Part shown: piece by piece, positions 17,261 through 26,123 of the stretch
Layout of the letters: every line of letters starts with the position of its first letter
Position numbering within the stretch: the stretch's first letter is position 1
DNA from: Sediminibacillus dalangtanensis
GTDB taxonomy: Bacteria > Bacillota > Bacilli > Bacillales > Amphibacillaceae
Length of the DNA stretch: 64,000 bases
NCBI RefSeq assembly: GCF_017792025.1
Contig: NZ_CP046956.1
Location: 620,001-684,000, forward strand
Direction of reading: 5' to 3'
Notes under the pieces: generated by a model
What the model was told of the DNA's origin: nothing
Database searches by the model: none
Seen by the model: the letters and a program-made list of their open reading frames with translations, nothing else
Program-made: the position numbers and the translations under genes

Positions 17261-17695
17261 TTAATTTTCATCCTCGTTCAAATCGATTGTTATCGTATTT
17301 GTATCTTCTTCAGGCGTAATGTTGATTGTTTTTAGCAGCGTCGTCGCATTCTTTGCAGCTCCGTTCACCCTATTCAAGGCCGGTTCATCTGTGTCATTGA
17401 ACTCGGTTCCCGTTACGTTAATTGTATAGTCGGTTAGGGTATGTAGAACTTCTTTTACTTCGTCTTTCTCGTCCATCACGAAGGATTTAGCTTGTGGAAA
17501 CACAGCGAAATTCCCATGTTGACTCCCGGCAGTTAAAATCTTGATTAAATAATCCTGCCCTTCCTTCCTACCCTCGATTTTCAGCGTTACTACCAGTGCT
17601 TTCGATTTAACGGTTTGGTTGGAATGACTTTCTACAGAACCGCTAAGCGAAAATACTATCAGACAACAAATAAATAAGCAGACAAAGCGTTTGAT
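17261..17695 (-). CDS. Small exported protein with no ordinary start codon (probable AUC start)
   Basis: The open frame gives a classic signal peptide (IKRFVCLFICCLIVFSLSGS) followed by a roughly 120-residue exported domain with beta-rich N-terminal half (VTLKIEGRKEGQDYLIKIL) and Thr/Asp-rich end (TITIDLNEDEN). No ATG, GTG or TTG lies between the upstream in-frame stop and the signal peptide. An ATC at 17695 lies 9 bp after GGGAG and would start exactly at IKRFVC. A GTG at 17503 would cut away the signal peptide. The gene may use AUC or may have lost its ATG. No family recognised; lies alone between uvsE and the response regulator. Confidence 0.55.
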   Translation of the reverse strand: MKRFVCLFICCLIVFSLSGSVESHSNQTVKSKALVVTLKIEGRKEGQDYLIKILTAGSQHGNFAVFPQAKSFVMDEKDEVKEVLHTLTDYTINVTGTEFNDTDEPALNRVNGAAKNATTLLKTINITPEEDTNTITIDLNEDEN

Positions 17696-17873
17696 GACCT
17701 GACTCTCCCTACTGTTTTTTTTACTATTAATCCATTACTAGATAGAACGTGCATTTTCCTCTATTCAAAGGGAAAAGCAGAACTTTTTTGTTTTGTTCCG
17801 CTTATAATCTGCGCTATTGACATCGCTTCTTTTTCCGTGAATGATAAGGGTAGAAATGGACGGGGTGAAAAAA

Positions 17874-18566
17874 ATGGAGGATTCAACCAACATATTAGTC
17901 ATAGAAGATGATGAAGATATCAATCGACTGCTTTGTGGCATTATCCAAAATAGCGGATATACAGCGAAATCTGCTTATTCCGGAACGGAGGCAGTCATTT
18001 ATCTGGATAGCGAAGAATGGGACTTGATCCTGCTGGACTTGATGCTGCCCGGCAAGTCAGGGGAAGAAATACTGGATAAAGTATCGCAGGAAAGCGATGT
18101 TCCGGTAATCATTATTTCCGCAAAGCTGGAGAAGCAAGTGAAGATTGACGCGTTGCGAACCGGAGCGGACGATTACATAGCAAAACCATTTGATAATGAG
18201 GAGGTGTCCGCCCGGATTGATTCGTGCCTGAGAAGGTATCGGCGAATGGCGGATAAACCGGCTGTGCCTGAGCTCCGCCACAAAGACCTTGTACTCAACA
18301 CGGAAGCAAAAACAGCGTCCGTGAGCGGACACGTGTTAAAGTTGACTGCAAGGGAGTACCAGATATTGTATCTTTTGCTATCCTCTCCGCAAAAGGTCTT
18401 CACCAAAGCGAACCTATTTGAGAGCGTATGGAACGAGGAATACTATGGAGATGATAATACCATCAACGTCCATATGAGCAATATAAGAAGCAAGCTGTCC
18501 CAGGCGAATCCGGCTGAAGACTATATCGAAACCATTTGGGGGATGGGGTATCGGCTGAAAAATTAA
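17874..18566 (+). CDS. OmpR/PhoB-type response regulator
   Basis: Receiver domain (residues about 5-118) with the acidic pair EDDED, phosphorylation site Asp in LILLDLMLPGKSG and the Lys switch in YIAKPF; winged-helix DNA-binding domain (about 135-230) with LTAREYQILYLL and the recognition helix region NTINVHMSNIRSKL, ending GMGYRLKN. The ATG at 17874 is chosen because GGGGTGA precedes it at normal spacing. It heads a module with an ABC transporter and histidine kinase; three 11-bp repeats after it are its probable binding sites. Confidence 0.92.
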   Translation: MEDSTNILVIEDDEDINRLLCGIIQNSGYTAKSAYSGTEAVIYLDSEEWDLILLDLMLPGKSGEEILDKVSQESDVPVIIISAKLEKQVKIDALRTGADDYIAKPFDNEEVSARIDSCLRRYRRMADKPAVPELRHKDLVLNTEAKTASVSGHVLKLTAREYQILYLLLSSPQKVFTKANLFESVWNEEYYGDDNTINVHMSNIRSKLSQANPAEDYIETIWGMGYRLKN

Positions 18567-18570
18567 GCTT

Positions 18571-18617
18571 TTCTTAAGATTTATCTTAAGCCTTTCTTAT
18601 GTTTTCCTCCTTATAGT
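18571..18617 (+). promoter_or_regulatory. Promoter of the ABC operon with three 11-bp response-regulator repeats
   Basis: Three tandem 11-bp units, TTCTTAAGATT (18571), TATCTTAAGCC (18582) and TTTCTTATGTT (18593), precede a TATAGT -10 element (18612-18617). The third unit overlaps the expected -35 position. Direct repeats at one helical turn abutting or replacing -35 are the normal layout for OmpR/PhoB activators. Confidence 0.6.
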
Positions 18618-18660
18618 AAAAGTGTGTTCATGAACAGGAAAAGATAGGGAGGCAAACCGG

Positions 18661-19584
18661 ATGAGTGACTATATATTGAAAACCAATCATTTATCAAAAA
18701 AATACCACGGCAAAATGGCGCTCGACAAAGTGGATATGGCTATTGCTAAAGGATCGATTTACGGCTTTATCGGGCAAAACGGAGCCGGGAAATCAACGTT
18801 TATTCGCTTGATAACCGGTCTCGCCAGTCCGACGGCGGGATCGTTCGAACTGTTCGGACAGAATAGTGAACAAGGTTTGATAGAAGCGAGGAAGCGTATC
18901 GGAACGATCATTGAAGGTCCTGCTTTATATTCGCACATGACAGCGGCTGAAAATCTCGAAGCGCACAGACTGTTAAAGGGTATTCCTGGCAAAGAATGCA
19001 TCGGCAAAACCCTGTCGCTGGTAGGCTTACAGGACACCGGCAGAAAAAAAGCCAAAAACTTCTCGTTAGGGATGAAGCAGCGTCTCGGACTTGCCATTGC
19101 TTTATTGGGAGATCCCGAATTTTTGATCCTCGACGAACCGATTAACGGACTCGACCCGATGGGCGTCATCGAAATTAGGGAACTGTTGAAAAAACTCAAC
19201 CAGGAGCATGACATCACCATGCTGATTTCCAGTCATATTTTGAGCGAACTTCATTTGTTGGCTACCCATTATGGCATCATCCACGAAGGGAAATTGCTGG
19301 AGCAGTTATCGGCAAAAGAATTGAATGAAAAATGTCAGCAATACCTGCACATAAAGGTCGATCGACCAAATAAAGCGGCAACCGTGTTGGAGAGACAACT
19401 GGAAACAAGCGAATTTGAAGTCATGGCGGACGGCTCCATCAAGCTGTTTGCCTATACAGCTACACCAGGCAAAGTATCCAAAACACTGACAGACGAAGGG
19501 TTGATTTTGGAACAATTCATGCCAATGGGAGAAGAATTGGAAGCATACTTTACCCATCGCATCGGGGGTGTGCAGCATGGGTAA
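18661..19584 (+). CDS. ABC transporter ATPase, BcrA/LanF-like
   Basis: ATP-binding subunit of 307 residues. Walker A GQNGAGKST (about 38-46), Q-loop near IIEGPALYSH, signature FSLGMKQRLG, Walker B FLILDEPINGLD, switch His in SSHILSEL. The C-terminal 90 residues form the small domain typical of BcrA/lantibiotic-immunity type ATPases. Works with the permease whose gene overlaps its end by 8 bp. Flanked by a response regulator and kinase, which points to peptide-antibiotic sensing and resistance. Confidence 0.9.
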   Translation: MSDYILKTNHLSKKYHGKMALDKVDMAIAKGSIYGFIGQNGAGKSTFIRLITGLASPTAGSFELFGQNSEQGLIEARKRIGTIIEGPALYSHMTAAENLEAHRLLKGIPGKECIGKTLSLVGLQDTGRKKAKNFSLGMKQRLGLAIALLGDPEFLILDEPINGLDPMGVIEIRELLKKLNQEHDITMLISSHILSELHLLATHYGIIHEGKLLEQLSAKELNEKCQQYLHIKVDRPNKAATVLERQLETSEFEVMADGSIKLFAYTATPGKVSKTLTDEGLILEQFMPMGEELEAYFTHRIGGVQHG

Positions 19585-20320
19585 CTTGATGAAGACTGAG
19601 TGGTTCAAGTTGAGAAATGATCGTTCCTTATGGGTGCTTACTGGGATAATCTTTGCGTATGCTGTTCTCCAGACAATGCTGGACCGCTTAGATGGAGGAG
19701 AACTCACTCCGCTTAATGATTATTATCAGTATTATGCACTAAGCTTCAATGAGCAAATCGTTTCCTACATCCCTTGTATTCTAGCCGGATTTTTTATTAC
19801 AAGTGAATATTCACGGGGAACGATGAAGTCTCTCGCTTCTTCGGGGAATAGCCGGATCAGGATTTACCTTGCCAAGCTGATCATGTTCTCGACAGGAGCA
19901 ATTATCATCTCGCTCACGATGCCGGTATCTATGACTGTCATCAGTGCAATCGTTGGTTTTCCCGGCAGTTTAGACTGGCCTTATTATCTCCAGACAATAG
20001 GACTCACGATCCTTTATGCGGCAGTTTTTGCCTCGATCATGGCGGTGTTTTCGATCATGTTTACTGACAGCGGAAAAACGATTGGGTTTTTATTGCTGTT
20101 CTTCATGCTGATAGATACCATGTTGGGGATGATCAGTTCCAAGCTGACGTTTTTGAAACCTGTCCATGACAATTCTGTTTTTCAATTGTCAAAAAAAATC
20201 ATTGAGATCAACCAAGTGGGCGGTACGGAAATGATCAAGCTGATCGTGATTCCCATCGTGACCTTCCTGGTATTCGGGATGGCGGGCAGTCTAATTTTTA
20301 AAAAGAAAGAAATCAAGTAG
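19577..20320 (+). CDS. ABC-2-type permease
   Basis: A 247-residue membrane protein with six predicted helices, of the ABC-2 / lantibiotic immunity (LanE/LanG, BcrB) kind. The N-terminal cytosolic lead is KTEWFKLRNDRSLWVL; the first extracellular loop carries LTPLNDYYQYY. The ATG at 19577 overlaps the ATPase stop by 8 bp and lies after GGGGGTG, consistent with translational coupling. It is expected to form the transmembrane half of a BcrAB-like exporter. Confidence 0.85.
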   Translation: MGNLMKTEWFKLRNDRSLWVLTGIIFAYAVLQTMLDRLDGGELTPLNDYYQYYALSFNEQIVSYIPCILAGFFITSEYSRGTMKSLASSGNSRIRIYLAKLIMFSTGAIIISLTMPVSMTVISAIVGFPGSLDWPYYLQTIGLTILYAAVFASIMAVFSIMFTDSGKTIGFLLLFFMLIDTMLGMISSKLTFLKPVHDNSVFQLSKKIIEINQVGGTEMIKLIVIPIVTFLVFGMAGSLIFKKKEIK

Positions 20321-20340
20321 GAAAGGTGGCGGGTGAGTAT

Positions 20341-21246
20341 ATGTTATATGGTGCGATCATCTTAACGGGATTGCTTGTTGTTTACCTGCTCGCCCGTCAG
20401 TACTTATTAAAAAAGGAAATCAAACGCATAGCCGGCCAGTTGCGTGATGTCAATGAACAGGTTACGGAAAAGAAAGTGGACATTCGTTTTTTTGATAACG
20501 ATGTAGAAAAACTGGCAAAGGAAATCAATAACCAAATCGACCGGACAAAACATGCCAAAGCGGATAAGCGAAAGACGGAAAATGAGTTGAAGCAGGCGGT
20601 ATCCTATATCTCACACGACATCCGCACCCCGATGACGACAATATCAGGATATCTTCAGTTTTTGGAATCCGATCAATTAAGCGCCGAGGAAAAAAAGGAA
20701 TACATCGAGACCATAAAGAAAGGTGTAAAAAGATTGAAGGTCCTGCTGGAAGACTTCTTCGAGCTTTCTATCATCGAACAAGCTGATTATCCGATAAAAC
20801 CGGATAGAGTAAAATTGAATCCGCTTCTTACCGAAGTATTGGTAGGTTTTTATGAAGAATTTAGTAAAAGAAAGATAGAGCCGAAAATGGACAGGACGGA
20901 AGAAGAAGTCATGGTAATGGCAGATCCGTCTGCTATTAAACGGGTGCTGGAAAACTTGGTGATCAATGCAATCAGGCATTCGAGCGGGGAGGTGGCTGTC
21001 CAACTTGAACAGACCTCTTCATCCGTCCGTTTGACTGTCAGCAATTCGGTCGACCGTTTAAGCGAAGCGGATTTGGCCCATTTATTCGACCGTTTTTATA
21101 AAGCGGATCAGACAAGAACGGGAAAAGGTACAGGGCTGGGACTGCCGATTGCCAAGAGCCTGATGGAAAAGATGAATGGCAGCCTCACCGCCGAGTTTGT
21201 TGGAGACCAATTGATGATGAAGTGCCAATGGAAAAGGTCAAAGTGA
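20341..21246 (+). CDS. Sensor histidine kinase
   Basis: About 301 residues with one N-terminal membrane helix (LYGAIILTGLLVVYLLARQ) and no large extracellular sensor. A HAMP-like/coiled linker leads to the H-box SYISHDIRTPMTTISGYL, N-box LENLVINAIRH, a short D-box region LFDRFYKAD and G-box GTGLGLPIAKSLM. Kinases without a sensor domain next to an ABC transporter often detect antibiotics through the transporter. ATG at 20341 seems better than the GTG at 20326, which is almost inside its own ribosome binding site. Confidence 0.88.
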   Translation: MLYGAIILTGLLVVYLLARQYLLKKEIKRIAGQLRDVNEQVTEKKVDIRFFDNDVEKLAKEINNQIDRTKHAKADKRKTENELKQAVSYISHDIRTPMTTISGYLQFLESDQLSAEEKKEYIETIKKGVKRLKVLLEDFFELSIIEQADYPIKPDRVKLNPLLTEVLVGFYEEFSKRKIEPKMDRTEEEVMVMADPSAIKRVLENLVINAIRHSSGEVAVQLEQTSSSVRLTVSNSVDRLSEADLAHLFDRFYKADQTRTGKGTGLGLPIAKSLMEKMNGSLTAEFVGDQLMMKCQWKRSK

Positions 21247-21271
21247 AAATATCATAAGTTTTTCTTGTGAT

Positions 21272-21310
21272 GAAAAAATCCCCTCCGATTAAAAAGGAAG
21301 GGGATTTTTC
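21272..21310. terminator. Bidirectional terminator between kinase and MFS genes
   Basis: Stem AAAAAATCCCCTCC paired with GGAAGGGGATTTTT (21273-21286 / 21296-21309), with a run of T on either strand after the stem. It serves two converging genes. Confidence 0.85.
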
Positions 21311-21328
21311 TAATACCAGTAAACAGGT

Positions 21329-22798
21329 TTAACTTTCTGCCAATTCTTCTTCCGGCGCCTGTTTGACACGCTTTATCCAAAAGGATAGTACAAGACTGAT
21401 TACCCCGAAGAGAAGCATAACGAAATAAGCGTCACTGATTCCCTGGATAGAAGCTTCCATGGTCATGTGTGCCCGTGTTTCACCGTTTGCTGCACCTTGG
21501 GCCGCGATATCCTGCAGATGGGTTTTCGTTCTGCTAGTCATAATCGTGACGATCAAGGAAGTGCCAATCGCACCGGCTACTTGCCGTGCCGTATTGGAAA
21601 TAGCCGTTCCGTGTGCGTTCAGGCTGGACGGCAGCTGGTTCAGCCCGGCCGTTTGCAGCGGCATCAAGAATAATGCCATTCCGATGCGGCGTCCTGTGTA
21701 CATCATTATAAGGAACGTATAGCTTGTCGCATCGCTCAGGTTTGCGAAGCTGTAGGTGGTTGCGAGAATGATGGTAATCCCGATAATGGCCAGCCATTTC
21801 ACACCGTAGCGGTCGAATAGTTTTCCGACAACCGGACTCAATAATCCCATCAAAAGCGCGCCTGGAAACATGAGAACGCCAGCTTCCAAAGCGGTAAAGC
21901 CTCGGGCGTTTTGCAAATAGAGCGGCAGTAAAATCATATCGGCATACATCACAACCGTAATCACACAGTTGATGATTGTCGTCAAGGAAAACATGTTGTA
22001 GCGGAATGCCTTCAAGTCAAGAAATGGCTTGCCGGAAGTCAATTGGCGCCAGGTAAACAGCCCGATCGTCAGTACCCCTATGCTGAGAGCAATCACCACT
22101 TCGGTATTGGACCAACCCTCATTTCCAGCTTCACTAAAGCCGTACAAGAGGGCGCCGAATCCGATGGTGGAAAGAATCAGACTGACCAGGTCAAGCTTAC
22201 TTTTAGTGGTTTCTGAGACGTTTTTCAAAAAGATGAAGCCACAAATAATGATCACGACCACAAACGGCACCATGCCATAAAACAAGACTTGCCATGGAAA
22301 AGCATCTAGAATATACCCCGTAAGCGTCGGCCCGATGGCAGGGGCGAAAATAATCGCAAGCCCGACCGTACCCATTGCGGCTCCGCGCCTTTCCGGAGGA
22401 AAAAGCGACAGAACGACGTTCATCAACAGCGGCATCATAATCCCGGTGGATGCTGCCTGGATGAGCCGCCCGGTGAGCAGGACAGGGAAGTTCATGGCCA
22501 TGGCGGAGACAAGCGTCCCGATCAGGAAAATGATCATCGCGGTTTGGAACAGCTGGCGGGTCGAAAAGCGCAGCATCAAAAATCCCGTGACCGGAATCAG
22601 TACACCGTTCACCAACATATATCCTGTCGTCAGCCATTGTCCGGTAGCTGCTTCAATGTTGAATTCCTCCATCAATGTCGGAAGGGCAACCGTCATGGTA
22701 GTTTGGTTGAAAATAGCAAAGAAAGCGCCCAAAATCATGATCGTCAAGACCGGACCCTTTCTGATCGCACTGCTGTCTGTTGTCTCGTTGGAAGCCAA
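21329..22798 (-). CDS. DHA2-family multidrug MFS exporter (EmrB/QacA, LmrB-like)
   Basis: Drug:proton antiporter of 489 residues with 14 predicted membrane segments. Motif A between helices 2 and 3 is degenerate; motif C (antiporter) appears as GLAIIFAPAIGPTLTGY. Conserved start: FFAIFNQTTMTVALPTLMEEF. Its length and layout resemble B. subtilis LmrB. It is divergent from a TetR gene with an inverted repeat between them. It probably exports hydrophobic drugs; the true substrate is unknown. Confidence 0.9.
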   Translation of the reverse strand: MASNETTDSSAIRKGPVLTIMILGAFFAIFNQTTMTVALPTLMEEFNIEAATGQWLTTGYMLVNGVLIPVTGFLMLRFSTRQLFQTAMIIFLIGTLVSAMAMNFPVLLTGRLIQAASTGIMMPLLMNVVLSLFPPERRGAAMGTVGLAIIFAPAIGPTLTGYILDAFPWQVLFYGMVPFVVVIIICGFIFLKNVSETTKSKLDLVSLILSTIGFGALLYGFSEAGNEGWSNTEVVIALSIGVLTIGLFTWRQLTSGKPFLDLKAFRYNMFSLTTIINCVITVVMYADMILLPLYLQNARGFTALEAGVLMFPGALLMGLLSPVVGKLFDRYGVKWLAIIGITIILATTYSFANLSDATSYTFLIMMYTGRRIGMALFLMPLQTAGLNQLPSSLNAHGTAISNTARQVAGAIGTSLIVTIMTSRTKTHLQDIAAQGAANGETRAHMTMEASIQGISDAYFVMLLFGVISLVLSFWIKRVKQAPEEELAES

Positions 22799-22839
22799 TG
22801 ATTGTCATCCTTTCCTCGGTGTTTCAGTAATTTTATAAA

Positions 22840-22857
22840 TTGTAGTATAATTTACAA
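22840..22857. promoter_or_regulatory. TetR operator before the MFS gene
   Basis: Inverted repeat TTGTA-GTATAATT-TACAA (18 bp). On the minus strand it contains TATACT, a likely -10 element of the MFS gene 42 bp before its start. It should be the binding site of the divergent TetR protein. Confidence 0.6.
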
Positions 22858-23016
22858 CATATAAATTAAATTATAGATAGGAAAATAGAAGGGTTCAACA
22901 TACAATTTTTCTTGATGTGTCTATTAATTTACAAGTGTGGAGGTATTGTAGCTTAAAGATGGGGAACTCAGCAGATTCTTGAAAAATTGTTGTATAGAAA
23001 GAAAGGGGAAAGGGAG

Positions 23017-23598
23017 ATGGAGGAAAAGAAAAAAACGGATCCACGGATTGTTCGGACACGTCGATTATTGAAGGATGCGTTTGTCGAACTGATTCAGGAA
23101 ATCGATATCCAAAAACTGTCGGTAAACCGTCTTGCAGAACGGGCGACGATCAACCGGGTCACCTTTTACCTGCACTACCGGGACATACCGGATATGCTGG
23201 AAAAGATGGCGGATGAAATGATGAGCGATCTCACGGAAGTATGGAAGGAAGCGAGAGCAGAACGAAACGCAACAGCAGAAACCGAAAAATGGCATGTGAT
23301 GGATAGGGTACTGCATCATATCGCCGACAATGCAGCTTTTTACAAAGTCGTTTTCACCTCTAAGCGGATGCCGATTTTTCGAGACCGGCTGTTGGCATTT
23401 TTGACAGAGCGGATCATTTCGAGGGTGGAACGGAAAGGAGAAGAGTCCAGCGTACATAAAGACATTGTGATTTGGTACGATTCCGCAGCCTACATGGGCA
23501 CAATCGTGGCCTGGCTGCAAAATGGTATGCCTTACACGCCGTCTTATATGGCGAAGCAAATTTATCAGCTTCGCCACCGAGAGATGGGGGAGAGGTAG
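23017..23598 (+). CDS. TetR/AcrR-family regulator of the MFS exporter
   Basis: A 193-residue repressor. The N-terminal DNA-binding domain has VRTRRLLKDAFVELIQEIDI followed by the helix-turn-helix LAERATINRVTFYLHY; the C-terminal domain is helical, with TSKRMPIFRDRLLAFL. The ATG at 23017 has GAAAGGGAG just upstream. It is divergent from the drug exporter and a paralogue in type, though not close in sequence, of the regulator at 7531. Ends at a strong terminator. Confidence 0.88.
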   Translation: MEEKKKTDPRIVRTRRLLKDAFVELIQEIDIQKLSVNRLAERATINRVTFYLHYRDIPDMLEKMADEMMSDLTEVWKEARAERNATAETEKWHVMDRVLHHIADNAAFYKVVFTSKRMPIFRDRLLAFLTERIISRVERKGEESSVHKDIVIWYDSAAYMGTIVAWLQNGMPYTPSYMAKQIYQLRHREMGER

Positions 23599-23620
23599 AT
23601 GGATTAGATGTTTTTTGGTG

Positions 23621-23659
23621 AAAAAGACGATTTCCTTTTATTTAGGAATCGTCTTTTTA
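23621..23659. terminator. Bidirectional terminator (TetR / AraC genes)
   Basis: AAAAAGACGATTTCCT (23621-23636) pairs with AGGAATCGTCTTTTT (23644-23658) over about 15 bp with one mismatch; T runs on both strands. Shared by the converging tetR and araC genes. Confidence 0.85.
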
Positions 23660-23672
23660 ATGGCTTGATCAA

Positions 23673-24575
23673 TTATCTATTCGAAAATCCTATTGGTTCT
23701 TCTGCAGGTTCTTTCACTTTTCTATAACGAGATGGCGTACAGCTTTTAAATCGTTTAAACGTCCGGATGAAATAACTTTGATTGTCAAAACCGACGTCCA
23801 ATGCAATGGTGAGTATTTTTCGATCGGTTTCCCGCAGTAATTTCGCTGCATGATTGATACGGATGGTATTGATATATTCTACCGGTGTCATCCGTACGAT
23901 CGACTTGAAGAAACGGTTGAAATGCCCCTCACTCATTTGGACAAGGCAGGCTAAATCTTTAATTCTGATTTTTTCCTGGAAATGGTCCTCGATATATAAG
24001 AGGACTTTTTTGATTTGGTCTGTTTTTTCATTATGGACCGCTTTGTCGGGAATCGGATAGTTCCCCAGCCATTCCGCCATCACTTCGAACAACAATCCCT
24101 TGATCGCCAGTTCATAGGCTGGCGGTCTGTTTTGTTCATAGTGGATGATGCGGGAAAGGGAGTATAAAATCGATTGCTCCCAGTCGGTGTTTGGTTTGAT
24201 GATGAGAGGCTGGGACGTTTCAAGCTGTTCCAAACGATCTACATAATGGGACTCTATTTGGTCATATGCAAAGCTGCGGAGGAAATTAAGATGAAAGACG
24301 ATAGCGGTTATCTGAAAATCGTTTTGTTGTAAAGGATACGCTGCATGCAGCTGGCCGCTCGGAATCAGGACCGCTTCACCTGGTTCTAGGATGACACTGG
24401 AGGAACCAATCTGAAAAATGGCCGGTCCTTTTTCCAGCAGGGTAAATTCCATTTCGTAATGCCAGTGCAAGCCAAAAATAACCCCATTGGAATCGAGTTT
24501 ATTTTCTGTGTATGTTCTCAAAGGAAACATCGGATCTCCATGATTTCTGTCTTCCATCAAACGGTTTTTATCCAC
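23673..24575 (-). CDS. AraC-family regulator of the glycoside-use operon
   Basis: A 300-residue activator with an N-terminal cupin (residues about 35-110; LHWHYEMEFTLLEKG, EPGEAVLIPSGQLHA) that binds sugar, and two helix-turn-helix motifs at the C-terminus (IRIKDLACLVQMSEGHFNRF and ILTIALDVGFDNQSYFIRTF). GTG start after AAGGGGG. It is divergent from the binding protein-GH31 operon and likely activates it when the right oligosaccharide is present. Confidence 0.85.
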   Translation of the reverse strand: MDKNRLMEDRNHGDPMFPLRTYTENKLDSNGVIFGLHWHYEMEFTLLEKGPAIFQIGSSSVILEPGEAVLIPSGQLHAAYPLQQNDFQITAIVFHLNFLRSFAYDQIESHYVDRLEQLETSQPLIIKPNTDWEQSILYSLSRIIHYEQNRPPAYELAIKGLLFEVMAEWLGNYPIPDKAVHNEKTDQIKKVLLYIEDHFQEKIRIKDLACLVQMSEGHFNRFFKSIVRMTPVEYINTIRINHAAKLLRETDRKILTIALDVGFDNQSYFIRTFKRFKSCTPSRYRKVKEPAEEPIGFSNR

Positions 24576-24637
24576 TTGTCATTCCCCCTTATCTTTCAAT
24601 ATATCAGAATTGTGTTATAAATTGCGAGAATTAATAA

Positions 24638-24651
24638 AGAAAACGCTTACT
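24638..24651. promoter_or_regulatory. Candidate cre (catabolite-response) box
   Basis: AGAAAACGCTTACT matches the cre consensus TGWAANCGNTNWCA at all but its first and last bases. It lies in the divergent region between araC and the sugar operon. A weaker variant, TGAAAGCGGTTAAC, lies at 24767-24780. CcpA would repress the operon in glucose. Confidence 0.5.
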
Positions 24652-24845
24652 AATATCACTATTATTTTAATTAAGCATTTCCCTCTCCCTTATTAGGCAT
24701 CTCGACAAAGCAAAAACGATCAAACTGCGAATTTAAATGGACAGGGTCTTTATTTTTTATCAAATAGTGAAAGCGGTTAACAAAGCGTTGCCGCCAGACA
24801 AAAATGGGAGAATGCGATTTTACAAGAAAAGAAGGGGTGTTGTTG

Positions 24846-26090
24846 TTGAAGAAAGGATGGCTGTTGTCTTTTACTAGTTTGTTGCTTACCTTCATGCTGA
24901 CAGCTTGCGGCGGTGGTTCGAGTATTACGGAAGAATCCGGTACGGACACGGAAACCGCAGATGGGAAGCAGGAAATTCTCTTGTGGCACTATTATACCGG
25001 ATCGGAAGAATTCTTGACAGAACTGTTGGACAAATTTAATCAGTCACAGGATGAAGTGCATGTGAAAAGTGAATACGTGCCGTTCAGCGATATCAAAAAG
25101 CAATTATCCATCGGATCTGCCGGCGGCAATCTTCCTGATATTATTATCTCCGACACCGTCGATAACGCTTCTTTGGCATCAATGGGTGTACTGGCCGACA
25201 TTACCGATAAAGTGGAGGGTTGGGAACAAACAGAGAACTTTTTGGATTCTCCGCTGCAATCGACTGTCTATGAAGGCAAACATTACGGCATGCCTCTGAC
25301 GAGTAACGCGTTAGGTCTGTTTTACAACAAAGGCATGTTCGAAGAGGCAGGAATGGAACCGCCTAAAACATGGGAGGAGCTGAAGAAAGCTGCTGCAGAA
25401 TTGACGACTGAGGATCGCAAAGGACTGGGCGTATCCGCGGTTAAGTCAGAAGAAGCCACCTTTCAATTTTATCCGTTCCTTTATTCAGCGGGCGGAGATT
25501 ATCAGCATTTAGACTCGGAAGAAGCGAACGATGCTTTATCGCTTATCAAAGACATGCTGGATAACGATTATATGAGCGAGGATATACTCAGCTCAACTCA
25601 GGATGACTTGGCGACGAAATTTTCCTCCGAGCAATTGGCGATGATGGTCAATGGCCCCTGGATGATCGAACGCCTGCAGGAAGCCAACCCGGACATGGAA
25701 TTCGGCATCGTGCCAATTCCGAAAGATAAACAAGTCTCCTCCGTGCTTGGCGGTGACAATATTGAAATCACCAAGGAAGCCAATGTGGATGCGGCCTGGG
25801 AGTTTCTGACGTGGCTGCTGGCTCCTGAGCAAATCGAAGGCTTTACCAAGAATACAGGGTATTTTCCACCAAGACAGGATGTTCTGAATGATTCGGATTA
25901 TTGGAAGAACGATGACTATTTACAAGCGTTTATCCCGATTATGGAAGTGGCAGAAGCACGCGGGCCATCACCGGATTGGCCGAAAATTTCGGAAGCGATT
26001 CAAATCGCCATCCAGGAATCTCTGACAGATTCGAAACCAGTGGATGAAGCATTATCCGATGCGGCCGCGAAGGTAGAGGAAGTAGAATAA
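24846..26090 (+). CDS. Sugar-binding lipoprotein 1 (ABC transporter)
   Basis: Family 1 extracellular solute-binding protein, membrane-anchored. Signal peptide with lipobox LTAC (cysteine near residue 20). Mature part starts with a Gly/Ser/Thr linker; the binding-protein core holds LLWHYYTGSEEFL, YGMPLTSNALGLFYN and MMVNGPWMIERL. TTG 24846 is chosen because GAAGGGGTG lies at proper distance. It is clearly paralogous to the protein at 28202 and has no permease of its own directly downstream. It heads the operon. Confidence 0.87.
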   Translation: MKKGWLLSFTSLLLTFMLTACGGGSSITEESGTDTETADGKQEILLWHYYTGSEEFLTELLDKFNQSQDEVHVKSEYVPFSDIKKQLSIGSAGGNLPDIIISDTVDNASLASMGVLADITDKVEGWEQTENFLDSPLQSTVYEGKHYGMPLTSNALGLFYNKGMFEEAGMEPPKTWEELKKAAAELTTEDRKGLGVSAVKSEEATFQFYPFLYSAGGDYQHLDSEEANDALSLIKDMLDNDYMSEDILSSTQDDLATKFSSEQLAMMVNGPWMIERLQEANPDMEFGIVPIPKDKQVSSVLGGDNIEITKEANVDAAWEFLTWLLAPEQIEGFTKNTGYFPPRQDVLNDSDYWKNDDYLQAFIPIMEVAEARGPSPDWPKISEAIQIAIQESLTDSKPVDEALSDAAAKVEEVE

Positions 26091-26123
26091 CGGATTACTG
26101 CTAAGTTGGAGGGTGCAGGAGAT

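Noticed and set aside
17521..17600. Apparent frameshift in the small exported protein gene
   Set aside because: Careful rereading of the minus strand shows one continuous frame; only the start codon is unusual.
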